Source: an uncultured Chromatiaceae bacterium
GTDB taxonomy: Bacteria > Pseudomonadota > Gammaproteobacteria > DRLM01
NCBI GenBank assembly: GCA_945787555.1
Contig: CALZJG010000063.1
Span: 1 to 32,233, forward strand
Reading direction: 5' to 3'
DNA length: 32,233 bases
Of the stretch, positions 1-8,158 are shown piece after piece; position 1 is the stretch's first letter; the number at the start of each line of letters is the position of its first letter. The position numbers and the translations under genes are program-made. Under the pieces are notes generated by a model, which made no database searches, was not told the origin of the DNA, and saw nothing but the letters and a program-made list of their open reading frames with translations.

Positions 1-1
1 C

Positions 2-487
2 TTTCTGCCTAAACGGAAGGAGCCGATACTCCCTGACTGCGCACCAACACACCGCCGCCACACGGGTCTGGCTTCTTCACTACGTGCGCTTCTCAAAGCA
101 GCGATCACGATGTTCGCGCCCCGCCAACCCTTGAAATGGCGCGAAGACATGCTACATGTTATGCATACGCTAGCTGTGATTGGCCGCTTGCGAGTAGAGG
201 GCTATGCGGGACACCATGATTGGCAGGTTCCACAAATCCCTGATATTGCCTCCACGATTGAACGGCAGTGTTTCAATCGCAGAATTAACGAACAGGTGTT
301 TTCGTCAACACCACCGTTGGCATTTTGGTCGGCGACGGAACGAATGGGTTACGATGAATACGCCTATACTGTGAGCTTTGGCCAAGCGGGCGCGGTCCGA
401 AGTCCAAAGAACTATGAAGGGGCGGTGCGCCTCATGCGAGGAGGCCCTTGGTGGAGCCCCCCCCAAAATGCGATGAGTGACACATAG
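2..487 (+). CDS. Partial Lcl/DUF1566-like C-terminal domain protein (left end open)
   Basis: The reading frame is open from base 2, so the gene either starts outside the window or is a decayed remnant. The first ATG, at 110, has no convincing ribosome binding site. From about base 130 the protein follows the Lcl_C/DUF1566 pattern: a W near the start (LKW), a YAGHHDWQVP segment matching the family's G-x-x-DWRLP, a cysteine, then FWSAT, a Y-x-V-x-F strand and a closing VRLMRGG. The usual TGLMW segment is not clearly present; only a TGL occurs upstream in the same frame. The family's biochemical role is poorly defined and it is often found in secreted or surface proteins. The frame ends soon after RGG, as expected for this domain. 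An eight-C run sits at 457-464. Whether it is an intact gene cannot be decided here. Confidence 0.5.
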   Translation, partial: FLPKRKEPILPDCAPTHRRHTGLASSLRALLKAAITMFAPRQPLKWREDMLHVMHTLAVIGRLRVEGYAGHHDWQVPQIPDIASTIERQCFNRRINEQVFSSTPPLAFWSATERMGYDEYAYTVSFGQAGAVRSPKNYEGAVRLMRGGPWWSPPQNAMSDT

Positions 488-669
488 CGGTCTATTGCGG
501 TTGCGCATAAGTCATGATGGCGCGTGCGTGACACGTAAAGCGCAATTTTTCTAAGCCGACTGTGCTGCTTAGGCTGCTGTTACGAGAACGTTTCTCACGG
601 CGAGAGATGAGTGATCATCAACCAACCAGAGTTTGAGGAGCCGGCCTCATGCGGTAGGCTAGTCCAGGC

Positions 670-1074
670 ATGAAGGAGCTTGAGCACTATATCGCTGAAT
701 TGCCCGAGCCGCGTCGTCCTCGCGGTGAGGCTTTGCATCGGCTGGTCACTCAGTTGTATCCCTCTGTGACGGTGAGCATGAAATACAAGATGCCCACCTA
801 TCACCTTGGCGTTCACTACCTGGCGTGGGCGAGCCAGAAACATTACTTATCCTTGTATACTTGTTCCTCGCAACGCATTGCTGGTTTTGTGAGCCGTCAT
901 CCCCATGCGCGGGCCGGCGTCGGCTGTCTCCGGTTCAAGGATAAGGATGAATTTCCTATGCCTGATATAAAGAAAGTCATCAAGAACGCCCTGGCGCCGA
1001 CGGCGGCGCTGTTGCGTCGCGAGGCTGAGGCTATCAGCATGGCGCGGGCAAGTGGTCGCCGGGCTCGGAAATAG
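670..1074 (+). CDS. DUF1801 domain protein (YdhG-like)
   Basis: A 134-residue protein that reads as one DUF1801 domain. It has an N-terminal helix with YIAELPEPRRP, then MKYKMPTYHLG, matching the family's S-x-x-M-P-x-y-x-x-G region, then YLAWASQKHYLSLY, the central strands of the fold. The C-terminus is a basic RRARK tail. The ATG at 670 is the first start after an in-frame TAG at 655, so little choice exists, although no strong Shine-Dalgarno precedes it. Members have been called iron-chaperone-like (frataxin-like YdhG), but the function of most is unproven and nothing here decides it. It stands alone: about 180 bases on either side hold no gene or signal I can support. Confidence 0.7.
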   Translation: MKELEHYIAELPEPRRPRGEALHRLVTQLYPSVTVSMKYKMPTYHLGVHYLAWASQKHYLSLYTCSSQRIAGFVSRHPHARAGVGCLRFKDKDEFPMPDIKKVIKNALAPTAALLRREAEAISMARASGRRARK

Positions 1075-1265
1075 CTGAACTACTGTCGGGTGTTCAGCTG
1101 CAGAAGTCGCTGCGTAGCTATGCGTGCAGATTTTTATATATGGAGATGACACTAATGATGGGCTGGGCAACGGGGTGGTCGATTACGCCGCTGTTGCGGT
1201 TAGCTCAAGTTAGCTCGATGGGTGGCACAGCCGCAATCAGGCGGGCGAGCCTTGCTCGGCCGCCC

Positions 1266-2111
1266 TCATGTGCCCAACAGGGCATGCACTTCGCGCAATT
1301 CACCTTTGGCTTCTTCCATCGCTTGCATGCTTTCCTCGGGCGTCATGCCCAGCTTGGCGAAGGCGGGTACGGTGCCCCAATCCAGTTTGCCGTGGCGGTG
1401 GGGGGTGCCGATGTAGCTGTGTAGGTTGGCGACGATGACCACATCCACATAATCGACCGGCCCAGCGCGGGCTGCGGTGATGTCTTCGTGCTCCGCGGCG
1501 ACAGCGACGATTTCTCTGGGGAACTGCCATTCTTGCAACACGGTGGTGCCGATCAGAGTGTGGAGACGGCGCATCACGCGTTCCAAGGTGGTCGTGTCTT
1601 CGAGCAGTTCGGGGTGTAGTTCTGAACGCATTAATACCGGCAGCATGCCGATGTCATGCACCAGGCCCGCCAACATGGCGTGGTCGGGCCGTAGCGTGGT
1701 GAAGTGCTTGGCAAGTACGTGACTCAAGGTGGCGACTTGGGTGCTGTGCTGCCAAAGTGCTTTGAGATGTTGCGTGACAGCGCTGCTGACGTTTTGCGAC
1801 TGATAGAGCTGCTGCATGACTTGGCTGGTAACCAGATTGCGGATGATTTCAGTACCCAGCCGGGTGATGGCGACGCGTAAATTGTCAATGGGTTGGGTGC
1901 CGCGATAGGCGGGGCTGTTCACCACTTTGAGCATGCGTGCGATCAGCGCCGGGTCGGTATTGATGACCCGCTCGACTTGGGCGGCGGTGACGGCGGGATC
2001 CTCGACGATTTTGCGCACCTGCATCGCCACCTCCGGTAATGAGGGCAGTACGACGCGATTGGCGTTCAGGTCATCGAGAAAGCCGGATAAAAACTTTTTT
2101 TCTAGATCCAT
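1266..2111 (-). CDS. HDOD domain protein, copy 1
   Basis: A 281-residue protein made almost entirely of one HDOD domain, a catalytically degenerate relative of HD phosphohydrolases used in bacterial signalling. Visible marks are LPSLPEVAMQVRKIVEDP near the N-terminus, the NSPAYRG loop, the VAITRLGTEIIRNLV helix, and GLVHDIGMLPVL in the centre, which keeps an H-D pair. No output domain is attached. It starts at ATG 2111. It is the last of three minus-strand genes (ygfZ, copy 2, copy 1) that are probably cotranscribed, and lies 69 bases after copy 2. The two HDOD proteins are clear paralogues along their whole length. HDOD proteins have been tied to motility, chemotaxis and c-di-GMP-linked control, but no partner gene here points to one role. 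Confidence 0.85.
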   Translation of the reverse strand: MDLEKKFLSGFLDDLNANRVVLPSLPEVAMQVRKIVEDPAVTAAQVERVINTDPALIARMLKVVNSPAYRGTQPIDNLRVAITRLGTEIIRNLVTSQVMQQLYQSQNVSSAVTQHLKALWQHSTQVATLSHVLAKHFTTLRPDHAMLAGLVHDIGMLPVLMRSELHPELLEDTTTLERVMRRLHTLIGTTVLQEWQFPREIVAVAAEHEDITAARAGPVDYVDVVIVANLHSYIGTPHRHGKLDWGTVPAFAKLGMTPEESMQAMEEAKGELREVHALLGT

Positions 2112-2180
2112 GCCCGCATGCCTGTAGTGAAAGCTCCGGTTAGCTATCGGCCAAGATCGGTGTTTTCTACACAGTGCGGT

Positions 2181-3041
2181 TTAAGGAGGGGAAAGCAGTC
2201 GTTGCAGCTCTTTGATCTCTTCTTGGGCTTCTTCCATCGCGGCAAGGCTTTCGTCAGGCGTGATACGCAGTTTGTCGAAAGCCGGGATCCGCTCCCAATC
2301 GACCTTGGCGTGGGGGTGGGGCGTACCGATATGACTGTGGAGATTGGCGACGATCACCACATCGGTCAAGCTGACTAGGCCGTCATGTTCTAGGTATATG
2401 TTCTCGTGGTCTCTGGCCGCCGCGACGATTTCCTGCTGAAATCCCCACTGGCTCAGTAATGTCTGCCCGATTGCGCTATGCAGCTCACGGAGGATACGCT
2501 GCATGCGCGCGTTATCATTGAGCAAGTCAGGATGCTTAGCCAACTGTTGAAGTACCGGCAAGGCGCCGATATCGTGCACCAAGCCTGCCAGGAGGGCTTG
2601 ATCGGGCTTGAATCCGGTGAAACGGCGGGCGAATACTTGGCTAAAGGCGGCGACACGCGTGCTATGTGACCATAAGGCTTGGAGTGGACGCTTGATCAAT
2701 TGCAGGGATTTGGTTTGGTAGAGTTGAACGACGGTCAGGCTGGTGACCAAACTGCGGATTAACTCATTGCCTAGGCGGGTAATGGCGACTTTCAAGTCAC
2801 TAATCGGTGATTGGCCGCGGTAGGCGGGGCTATTGGCGATTTTGAGCAACAGCACCGAGATAGCTGGGTCGAGCCCAATCACCCGCTCCAGTTGCGCTGT
2901 CGTGCAGGTGGGCGACTCGACCACTTTACGCACCCGCATGGCTACCTCGGGTAGCGACGGGATGGTGACGCGGTCGGCGCTCAGGTCATCAATAAAATCA
3001 GAGATAAACTGTTTTTCAATATCCACGGCTGATTGTCGCAA
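2181..3041 (-). CDS. HDOD domain protein, copy 2
   Basis: A single-domain HDOD protein, collinear with the downstream paralogue: LPSLPEVAMRVRKVVESP, NSPAYRGQSP, VAITRLGNELIRSLV, GLVHDIGALPVLQQL and a closing acidic helix. The longest frame begins at a TTG (3041), giving 286 residues. The paralogue's ATG aligns with a GTG at 3026 (VDIEKQF against MDLEKKF), so the GTG, giving 281 residues, is an equally good start. Neither has a strong Shine-Dalgarno. It lies 57 bases after the ygfZ stop on the same strand, so cotranscription is likely. No DNA-binding, GGDEF or EAL domain is fused. Its function is unassigned beyond the family's general role in signalling. Confidence 0.83.
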   Translation of the reverse strand: MRQSAVDIEKQFISDFIDDLSADRVTIPSLPEVAMRVRKVVESPTCTTAQLERVIGLDPAISVLLLKIANSPAYRGQSPISDLKVAITRLGNELIRSLVTSLTVVQLYQTKSLQLIKRPLQALWSHSTRVAAFSQVFARRFTGFKPDQALLAGLVHDIGALPVLQQLAKHPDLLNDNARMQRILRELHSAIGQTLLSQWGFQQEIVAAARDHENIYLEHDGLVSLTDVVIVANLHSHIGTPHPHAKVDWERIPAFDKLRITPDESLAAMEEAQEEIKELQRLLSPP

Positions 3042-3098
3042 TGTGTGGCCAGTACAGGCTTATCGACAGCGTGGCGGCGGTCTTGAAGTCGCAGGTCC

Positions 3099-4154
3099 CT
3101 ATTTCCTCCTCGCTGCGGGGTCGAGCGCATAAGGCAAGGGCTGGATAAGGCAGACAGGGCCATCAATGCCATTGAGCCGTAGTTCTTGGCTCATCATGTC
3201 GGATTGTATGACGGCCAACAGTGCAGCCTGCTCATCGGGACTAGGTTGGGCTCTGATCACCGTGCCGACACTTTCATCAGGGCGATGGGCCGGGCTATAG
3301 AGCGGTGCGCCCGGCGGCGGGAGGTGGTCAGTTGCACAGCTCAAGCGGACCATGCGTCGCTTGAGCTTGCCCAGATAATGCATGCGCGCCACCACTTCCT
3401 GGCCGGTATAACAGCCTTTCTTGAGATTAATGCCATCGAGCAGGTCGAGATTGAGCATTTGCGGGACGAAGGCGTCAACGGTCTCGGGATAGACTTCAGG
3501 GATGCCGCCAAGAATATCCAGCAATTCCCACGGGCCAGGACCGACGGGGGCGGCGTTGACGTTGAGTTTGTGCCATAAATCTTGCAGCGCAGGTGGAGAG
3601 CCGATAATTTCGAAGCGCGGTTGGGTGCCGGGTAGGCGCACGACCGTGTAATCTCCGAGGCGAGCGACGTCATGCGCCTGGCCGGGGAGATCGCCTACCA
3701 GGGCGCGCAGGGCCTGGTCGTCGCGCGGATGTGCGTAGCCCATGGCGATTAAGTCGTCGCTGGCATCGAGCGTCACCTTGGACATCAAGATGAATTTGCG
3801 CAGCCGGGTGTGAGTGGGTTCGCGCAATGCCGCCGGCAGCCACAGCAAATAGTCCTCGTTGCGGCGCAGAATGTGGAGCAAGGCCAAAACGCGGCCCTTG
3901 GGGCTGCAATAGGCGCTTAATTGGGCGCGCTCGGCCGTCACGGCGGATATATCGTTGGTTAATTGTCCTTGCAGGAATTTCTCGGCGTCGGGGCCGTGCG
4001 CCGTGATATAGCTGCGCTGGCTGAGGTCGGTCATGACGGCGCCGGTGGTGACCACACGGGCCTCCCGGGTGGGATTGCCGTAATGCAGCACGCCGCCGGC
4101 AGCGTCCCAAACCGCGCCCGCGTCATCAAGTGTTGTTCGCCATATTTCATTCAT
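3099..4154 (-). CDS. ygfZ: YgfZ/GcvT-family folate-binding protein
   Basis: A tetrahydrofolate-binding protein of the YgfZ (COG0354) family, which in E. coli supports assembly or repair of certain iron-sulfur enzymes. The diagnostic signature KGCYTGQEVVAR is present around residue 240, with the essential cysteine. Upstream is the GcvT-like fold with LSQRSYITAHGPDAEKFLQGQLTND-type sequence near residue 45 and a SPKGRVLAL motif. The length, 351 residues from ATG 4154, is close to family size. A TTG three codons upstream (4163) is possible, but the ATG is preferred. It is divergent from sdhC, across about 100 bases that must hold both promoters. The proximity to succinate dehydrogenase, an Fe-S enzyme, is consistent with the known role but does not prove a link. 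Confidence 0.92.
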   Translation of the reverse strand: MNEIWRTTLDDAGAVWDAAGGVLHYGNPTREARVVTTGAVMTDLSQRSYITAHGPDAEKFLQGQLTNDISAVTAERAQLSAYCSPKGRVLALLHILRRNEDYLLWLPAALREPTHTRLRKFILMSKVTLDASDDLIAMGYAHPRDDQALRALVGDLPGQAHDVARLGDYTVVRLPGTQPRFEIIGSPPALQDLWHKLNVNAAPVGPGPWELLDILGGIPEVYPETVDAFVPQMLNLDLLDGINLKKGCYTGQEVVARMHYLGKLKRRMVRLSCATDHLPPPGAPLYSPAHRPDESVGTVIRAQPSPDEQAALLAVIQSDMMSQELRLNGIDGPVCLIQPLPYALDPAARRK

Positions 4155-4191
4155 AGCACTCAAACCTTTTCACTACCGGTCGACTCTACCA

Positions 4192-4219
4192 TTGCAAAGC
4201 GCAACGATGCGCATAATAC
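4192..4219 (+). promoter_or_regulatory. Candidate sigma-70 promoter for the sdh operon
   Basis: In the ygfZ-sdhC divergent gap, TTGCAA (4192-4197) and TAATAC (4214-4219) are separated by 16 bases. The match to consensus is partial. Transcription would begin near 4226, about 30 bases before the sdhC ATG. A second -10-like TACACT at 4242 lies too close to the start codon to be preferred. Confidence 0.3.
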
Positions 4220-4256
4220 TAAACCATCGGCCTGGGACGGCTACACTACATTCGGT

Positions 4257-4640
4257 ATGCAAAACAAACGACCGCGACCTGTCTTTCTGGATTTGACCAA
4301 GATACGGCTGCCCCTCACGGCAGTCGCTTCCATCGGCCATCGTATTTCCGGTGTGCTGTTGTTCTTGGCCATTCCTTTCTTGATCTATTTCTTGGACCTA
4401 TCCCTGCGCGGCCCCAGTGGTTTCGCTTACGTGATTAGGCTCTTGGACGGTTGGCCACTGCGCCTGTTATCCGTGCTGCTGATCTGGGCGTTGGCTCATC
4501 ATCTGTTCGCGGGGATTCGCCACCTGCTGTTGGATATCGCCTGCGGCGTCAGCCGCGAGTCGGCGCGGCGCTCGGCATGGATGGTCAATGCCGGTGGTCT
4601 GGTGGTCTTGCTGGTGGCGGCTGGAGCGCTGCTCTTATGA
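4257..4640 (+). CDS. sdhC: Succinate dehydrogenase cytochrome b556 subunit
   Basis: Membrane anchor subunit of complex II. It helps bind haem b and ubiquinone and passes electrons from SdhB into the quinone pool. The 127-residue protein starts at ATG 4257, matching family length; the frame is open further upstream, but that part has no family similarity. It contains the N-terminal RPVFLDLTKIRLPLTAVASIGHRISG segment in split form: S25, H28 and R29 correspond to the quinone-site region of E. coli SdhC. H82 in ALAHHLFAGIRH is the expected axial haem ligand. Three hydrophobic helices lie at about 30-50, 68-90 and 107-127. The stop overlaps the sdhD start (ATGA), indicating translational coupling. 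No clear Shine-Dalgarno is seen. Confidence 0.95.
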   Translation: MQNKRPRPVFLDLTKIRLPLTAVASIGHRISGVLLFLAIPFLIYFLDLSLRGPSGFAYVIRLLDGWPLRLLSVLLIWALAHHLFAGIRHLLLDIACGVSRESARRSAWMVNAGGLVVLLVAAGALLL

Positions 4641-4975
4641 TTCCCCGCGCGCATGGATTGAAGGCTTGGTTGGTGCAGCGCGTGAGTGCAGTGTACATGG
4701 CCCTGTATCTTTTCTATTTCATTTTCAGTCTGGCGGCTTTCCCGATCCGCGATTACGAGGGTTGGCGGGGTTTCATCACCGCGCCGAGCATGAGTACGGC
4801 TACGCTGGTGTTTCTCTTGGCCTTATTAACGCACGCCTGGGTCGGTGTGCGTGACGTAGTGCTGGATTATGTACGCATATGGCCACTGCGTATGACCCTG
4901 TTGAGTGTCGTGGCGGTTGCCTTGATCGCCTGTGGTGCGTGGGCCATGCGTGTGTTGATGATAGGGGGATTGTGA
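4637..4975 (+). CDS. sdhD: Succinate dehydrogenase hydrophobic membrane anchor subunit
   Basis: Second membrane anchor of complex II, 112 residues. Three transmembrane segments lie at about 18-36, 52-72 and 85-108. The signature THAWVGVRDVVLDYVR near residue 65 matches the E. coli HAWIGMWQVLTDYV region: H66 is the candidate second haem ligand, and D77-Y78 correspond to the quinone-site Asp-Tyr pair. The ATG at 4637 overlaps the sdhC stop by four bases, and the stop overlaps the first base of the sdhA ATG. This tight packing fits equimolar production of the membrane subunits and the flavoprotein. Confidence 0.94.
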   Translation: MIPRAHGLKAWLVQRVSAVYMALYLFYFIFSLAAFPIRDYEGWRGFITAPSMSTATLVFLLALLTHAWVGVRDVVLDYVRIWPLRMTLLSVVAVALIACGAWAMRVLMIGGL

Positions 4976-6747
4976 TGACCGGCGCCGCCGACATTCCGCG
5001 ACGCAGATTCGATACGCTGGTGATAGGCGCGGGCGGTGGCGGATTGCGCGCTGCGCTGCAGTTATCGCAAGACGAGGCCACCGTAGCGGTGGTCTCCAAA
5101 GTGTTTCCCACGCGTTCGCACACCGTGGCGGCGCAGGGCGGCATGAATGCCGCGCTGGGCAATGTCGTGCCCGACAACTGGCACTGGCATATGTACGACA
5201 CGGTCAAAGGCAGCGATTACCTGGGCGACCAGGACGCCATCGAATACATGTGCCGGGCCGCGGCGCGGTTGGTAGTGGAAATGGAACACGCCGGCGTACC
5301 ATTCTCACGGCTGGAGAACGGCAAGATTTATCAACGCCCCTTCGGCGGCCAAAGCCAGAATTTCGGCGGTGCGCAAGCGTCGCGGACTTGCGCGGCGGCG
5401 GATCGCACCGGCCATGCCATCTTGCATGCGCTGTATCAACAGAATCTGCGCGCCCAGACTCATTTCTTCGATGAATTCTTCGCTATCGATCTCATCAAGG
5501 ACGATGAGGGCCATATACTGGGCGCCCTGGTGTTGGAGATTGAAACCGGCGAGCCGCTGGTCATCGAAGCCAAGACCACGCTGCTGGCCACCGGCGGGGT
5601 GGGGCAGCTATTCCGCAATAATACCAATGCGCGTATCAACACCGGCGATGGCATGGGCATGGCCTTGCGTGCCGGCATACCCCTGGAAGACATGGAGTTT
5701 TTCCAATTCCATCCCACCGGCATCGCCGGTAAGGGCATGCTCATCACCGAGGGCGGCCGCGGCGAGGGGGGGTATTTGGTCAACAAAGACGGTGCGCGCT
5801 TCATGGAGCGCTACGCCCCCAAGGCCAAAGACTTGGCCAGCCGCGACGTGGTGAGCCGCGCCATCGCCACCGAAGTGCGCGAAGGGCGGGGTTGCGGCTC
5901 CGGCGGCGACTATGTCTTGCTCGATCTGACCCATTTGGGCGCGGAGGTGGTCAAGAAGCGCTTGCCCGGAATCCGCGAAATGTGTCTGACCTTCCTGCAT
6001 CTTGACCCTATTGATAAACCGATTCCGGTGTTTCCCACCGCGCACTACACCATGGGCGGCGTCCCCACCAATCGTTACGGCGAAGTGGTGACCCTAGGCG
6101 AAGACGGGAGTGAGGAGGCCGTGCCCGGTTTGTACGCCGCCGGCGAATGTGCCTGCGTGTCGGTGCATGGCGCGAATCGTTTGGGCGGTAATTCCTTGTT
6201 GGACATCGTGGTGTTTGGTCGCGCCGCCGGCAATCGCATCATCGACTATCTCAAGAGCCATCGCTACCACCGGCCGCTGCCTCTGTCCGGCGTGGAGCAG
6301 GCCGTGACACGCTTGCAGCGCTGGGAACAAGTCGGCGAAGGCGAGTCGGTGGGCGCGCTCAAAGCCGAGTTGCAGCGCACTATGGAACACTACTGTGGTG
6401 TATTCCGCACCGAGGAGGTGCTCGCTGAAGGGCTGAAGAAAGTCCAGGAGTTGGAGCAACGACTAGCGCACGCGCGGCTCAAGGATCACAGCAAGGTCTT
6501 CAACACCGCGCGTATCGAGGCCTTGGAATTGGAAAATCTCATGGACGTGGCGTTGGCCACGGTCAGCTCGGCGTTGGCACGCCAGGAGAGCCGCGGCGCC
6601 CATACGCGCATCGATCACGCGGAGCGCGATGATGAACATTGGCTCAAGCACAGTTTGTATTTCAAGGGCGGTCGCTTGGACTATAAGCCGGTGCGCCTGC
6701 AGCCGTTAACGGTAGAGTCGTTTCCGCCTAAGCCGCGAGTCTATTAG
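4975..6747 (+). CDS. sdhA: Succinate dehydrogenase flavoprotein subunit
   Basis: Catalytic subunit that oxidises succinate to fumarate and reduces FAD. It has 590 residues from ATG 4975, close to the 588 of E. coli. A run of Gs (4966-4970) serves as ribosome binding site; the frame is open upstream but that part overlaps sdhD. The dinucleotide-binding motif VIGAGGGGLRAAL lies at 16-28. H49 in TRSHTVAAQGG is the residue that carries covalent FAD. Substrate-site segments FHPTGI, TEGGRGEGG and PTAHYTMGG are present, as is the late GANRLGGNSLLD motif. The C-terminus, rich in H, R and Y and ending PPKPRVY, is typical of the proteobacterial enzyme. SdhE, encoded two genes downstream, is expected to promote flavinylation. 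Confidence 0.97.
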   Translation: MTGAADIPRRRFDTLVIGAGGGGLRAALQLSQDEATVAVVSKVFPTRSHTVAAQGGMNAALGNVVPDNWHWHMYDTVKGSDYLGDQDAIEYMCRAAARLVVEMEHAGVPFSRLENGKIYQRPFGGQSQNFGGAQASRTCAAADRTGHAILHALYQQNLRAQTHFFDEFFAIDLIKDDEGHILGALVLEIETGEPLVIEAKTTLLATGGVGQLFRNNTNARINTGDGMGMALRAGIPLEDMEFFQFHPTGIAGKGMLITEGGRGEGGYLVNKDGARFMERYAPKAKDLASRDVVSRAIATEVREGRGCGSGGDYVLLDLTHLGAEVVKKRLPGIREMCLTFLHLDPIDKPIPVFPTAHYTMGGVPTNRYGEVVTLGEDGSEEAVPGLYAAGECACVSVHGANRLGGNSLLDIVVFGRAAGNRIIDYLKSHRYHRPLPLSGVEQAVTRLQRWEQVGEGESVGALKAELQRTMEHYCGVFRTEEVLAEGLKKVQELEQRLAHARLKDHSKVFNTARIEALELENLMDVALATVSSALARQESRGAHTRIDHAERDDEHWLKHSLYFKGGRLDYKPVRLQPLTVESFPPKPRVY

Positions 6748-6756
6748 GAGTCGGTC

Positions 6757-7452
6757 ATGCGTTTTTCCATCTACCGCTATAACCCCGATACCGATGAGCA
6801 GCCTTATATGCAGGACTTCGAGTTGGGCGATACGCGTCCCGACATGATGCTGCTCGATGCCTTGTTGTTGCTCAAACGTCAGGATGAAAGTTTGAGCTTT
6901 CGCCACTCCTGTGGCGAAGGGGTATGCGGCTCCGACGCGATGAATATCAACGGCCGCAATGGACTGTCGTGCATCACGCTACTCAAGGATTTGAAACAAC
7001 CTATCGCATTGCGGCCGCTGCCCGGTATGCCGGTGATTCGTGATTTGGTGGTGGACTTGAGTCAGTTCTATCACCAATACCGTTCGGTCAAACCGTGGCT
7101 GACGGTGCACGAGCCGGAATCGGAAGTGGAGTATCGCCAAACGCCGGCCGATCGCGAGAAACTCGATGGTTTGTACGAGTGCATCTTATGCGCCTGTTGT
7201 TCTACTTCGTGTCCCTCGTTCTGGTGGAATCCGGATAAATTTCGCGGTCCCGCCGCGCTGTTGCAATCCTACCGTTTCCTTGCCGACAGCCGTGATCAAG
7301 CCACCGCCGAGCGGCTTGCCGATCTGGAAGGGCCTTATCGCCTGTTTCGCTGCCATACCATCATGAATTGCGTGGAAGTGTGCCCTAAGGGACTTAATCC
7401 CACCAAGGCCATCGGTCAGATCAAAGACCTGATGTTGAAGCATCTGATATGA
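6757..7452 (+). CDS. sdhB: Succinate dehydrogenase iron-sulfur subunit
   Basis: Electron-transfer subunit linking FAD in SdhA to haem and quinone in SdhC/D. It has 231 residues. The N-terminal plant-type ferredoxin domain has the [2Fe-2S] ligands C52, C57, D60 and C72 (SCGEGVCGSD ... LSC). The C-terminal domain has CILCACCSTSCPSFWW at 142-157, with C199, C205 and C209 completing the [4Fe-4S] and [3Fe-4S] clusters. The ATG at 6757 follows a good TAGGAG (6745-6750) that includes the sdhA stop codon, with six bases of spacing. The stop overlaps the sdhE start (ATGA). Every expected cluster ligand is present. Confidence 0.97.
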   Translation: MRFSIYRYNPDTDEQPYMQDFELGDTRPDMMLLDALLLLKRQDESLSFRHSCGEGVCGSDAMNINGRNGLSCITLLKDLKQPIALRPLPGMPVIRDLVVDLSQFYHQYRSVKPWLTVHEPESEVEYRQTPADREKLDGLYECILCACCSTSCPSFWWNPDKFRGPAALLQSYRFLADSRDQATAERLADLEGPYRLFRCHTIMNCVEVCPKGLNPTKAIGQIKDLMLKHLI

Positions 7453-7718
7453 CAGCGAACCTACAGCGCGGAGAAGAGGGTGAGCGTGCTCGTTTGGCGT
7501 GGCAATGCCGGCGTGGCATGTTGGAGCTGGACTGGCTGCTGCAGGATTTTCTCGAGCGTGACTACGGCTCACTTTCCAACAATGAGCGTGATGCATTCAA
7601 TGTGTTATTAGCCTACCCGGACCAACTGTTGTTGGAGTATTTGATGGGCCGCATGGTCCCCACCGACCCCACTCTCGCCCATGTCGTCCGGCGCATACGC
7701 GGCCCCGCTGCGTCTTGA
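7449..7718 (+). CDS. sdhE: FAD assembly factor SdhE
   Basis: A small (89-residue) cytoplasmic protein of the SdhE/YgfY (CptB, DUF339) family, which binds the flavoprotein subunit and promotes covalent attachment of FAD. The hallmark RRGMLELD (the RGxxE motif) lies near residues 21-28, followed by the helical DWLLQDFLERDY and the LLAYPDQLLLEYLMG segment. Its ATG overlaps the sdhB stop by four bases, so it is translationally coupled to the complex it matures. Its 3' end overlaps ygfX by 38 bases in another frame. Cotranscription with sdhCDAB fits its client SdhA; in E. coli, sdhE lies away from sdh. Confidence 0.94.
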   Translation: MTANLQRGEEGERARLAWQCRRGMLELDWLLQDFLERDYGSLSNNERDAFNVLLAYPDQLLLEYLMGRMVPTDPTLAHVVRRIRGPAAS

Positions 7719-8154
7719 ACTCCGCCCTTCCCGTGTCCTTGCAACGCTGCTGTGCGCTTTGCACGCGGTGGCGATGCTCTCAGTGCTGCCATTGTCGTTA
7801 GAGTGGTGGTGGCGCAGCGCCTTGTTGTCAGTCGTTTTCCTTTCATTAGTGCATGTTTTGCGTCGACAGGCATTACTAGCCGGCGCTAATGCGGTGCGTG
7901 GTTTGCTGTGGGAGAGCGATGGCAGTTGGCTATTGACCTTAGGTGATGGGCGCAGCTGCGCCGCGCTGTTGTTGCCGGGCGCGTTCGTGCATCCTTGGTT
8001 GGTGGTGCTCAATTTCAAGCTTGAGGATGCGTGGTGGGGGTCGCGGGCGGTGGTGTTGTGCGCCGATGGCCTGGATGGCCAGAGTCATCGGCGATTGCGC
8101 GTGCGGCTACGCTTGGCAGGCGATAGGTCCCCGCAGGAACCGACGAGCCGTTAA
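7681..8154 (+). CDS. ygfX: YgfX/CptA-family inner-membrane protein
   Basis: A 157-residue protein of the YgfX (DUF1434, CptA) family. It has the typical LRLELRPSRVLATLL opening near residue 10, two closely spaced hydrophobic helices at about 19-38 and 43-60, a VHVLRRQ basic turn, and a soluble C-terminal part with WLVVLNF and a basic, RSPQEP-type tail. In E. coli the homologue is an inner-membrane protein encoded next to sdhE. It was described as a toxin affecting FtsZ and MreB, but that role is debated. The ATG at 7681 lies inside sdhE, and the family-like sequence begins almost at once, so the overlapping start is credible. It ends only four bases from the nadB stop on the opposite strand. 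Confidence 0.85.
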   Translation: MSSGAYAAPLRLELRPSRVLATLLCALHAVAMLSVLPLSLEWWWRSALLSVVFLSLVHVLRRQALLAGANAVRGLLWESDGSWLLTLGDGRSCAALLLPGAFVHPWLVVLNFKLEDAWWGSRAVVLCADGLDGQSHRRLRVRLRLAGDRSPQEPTSR

Positions 8155-8158
8155 GGAT

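Noticed and set aside
1241-1264. GC-rich inverted repeat after the HDOD copy 1 stop
   Set aside because: The pairing is interrupted and no T run follows on the minus strand, so I do not call a terminator.
4242-4247. TACACT as the sdhC -10 box
   Set aside because: It would place the transcript start within a few bases of the ATG and has no suitable -35 at 16-18 bases.
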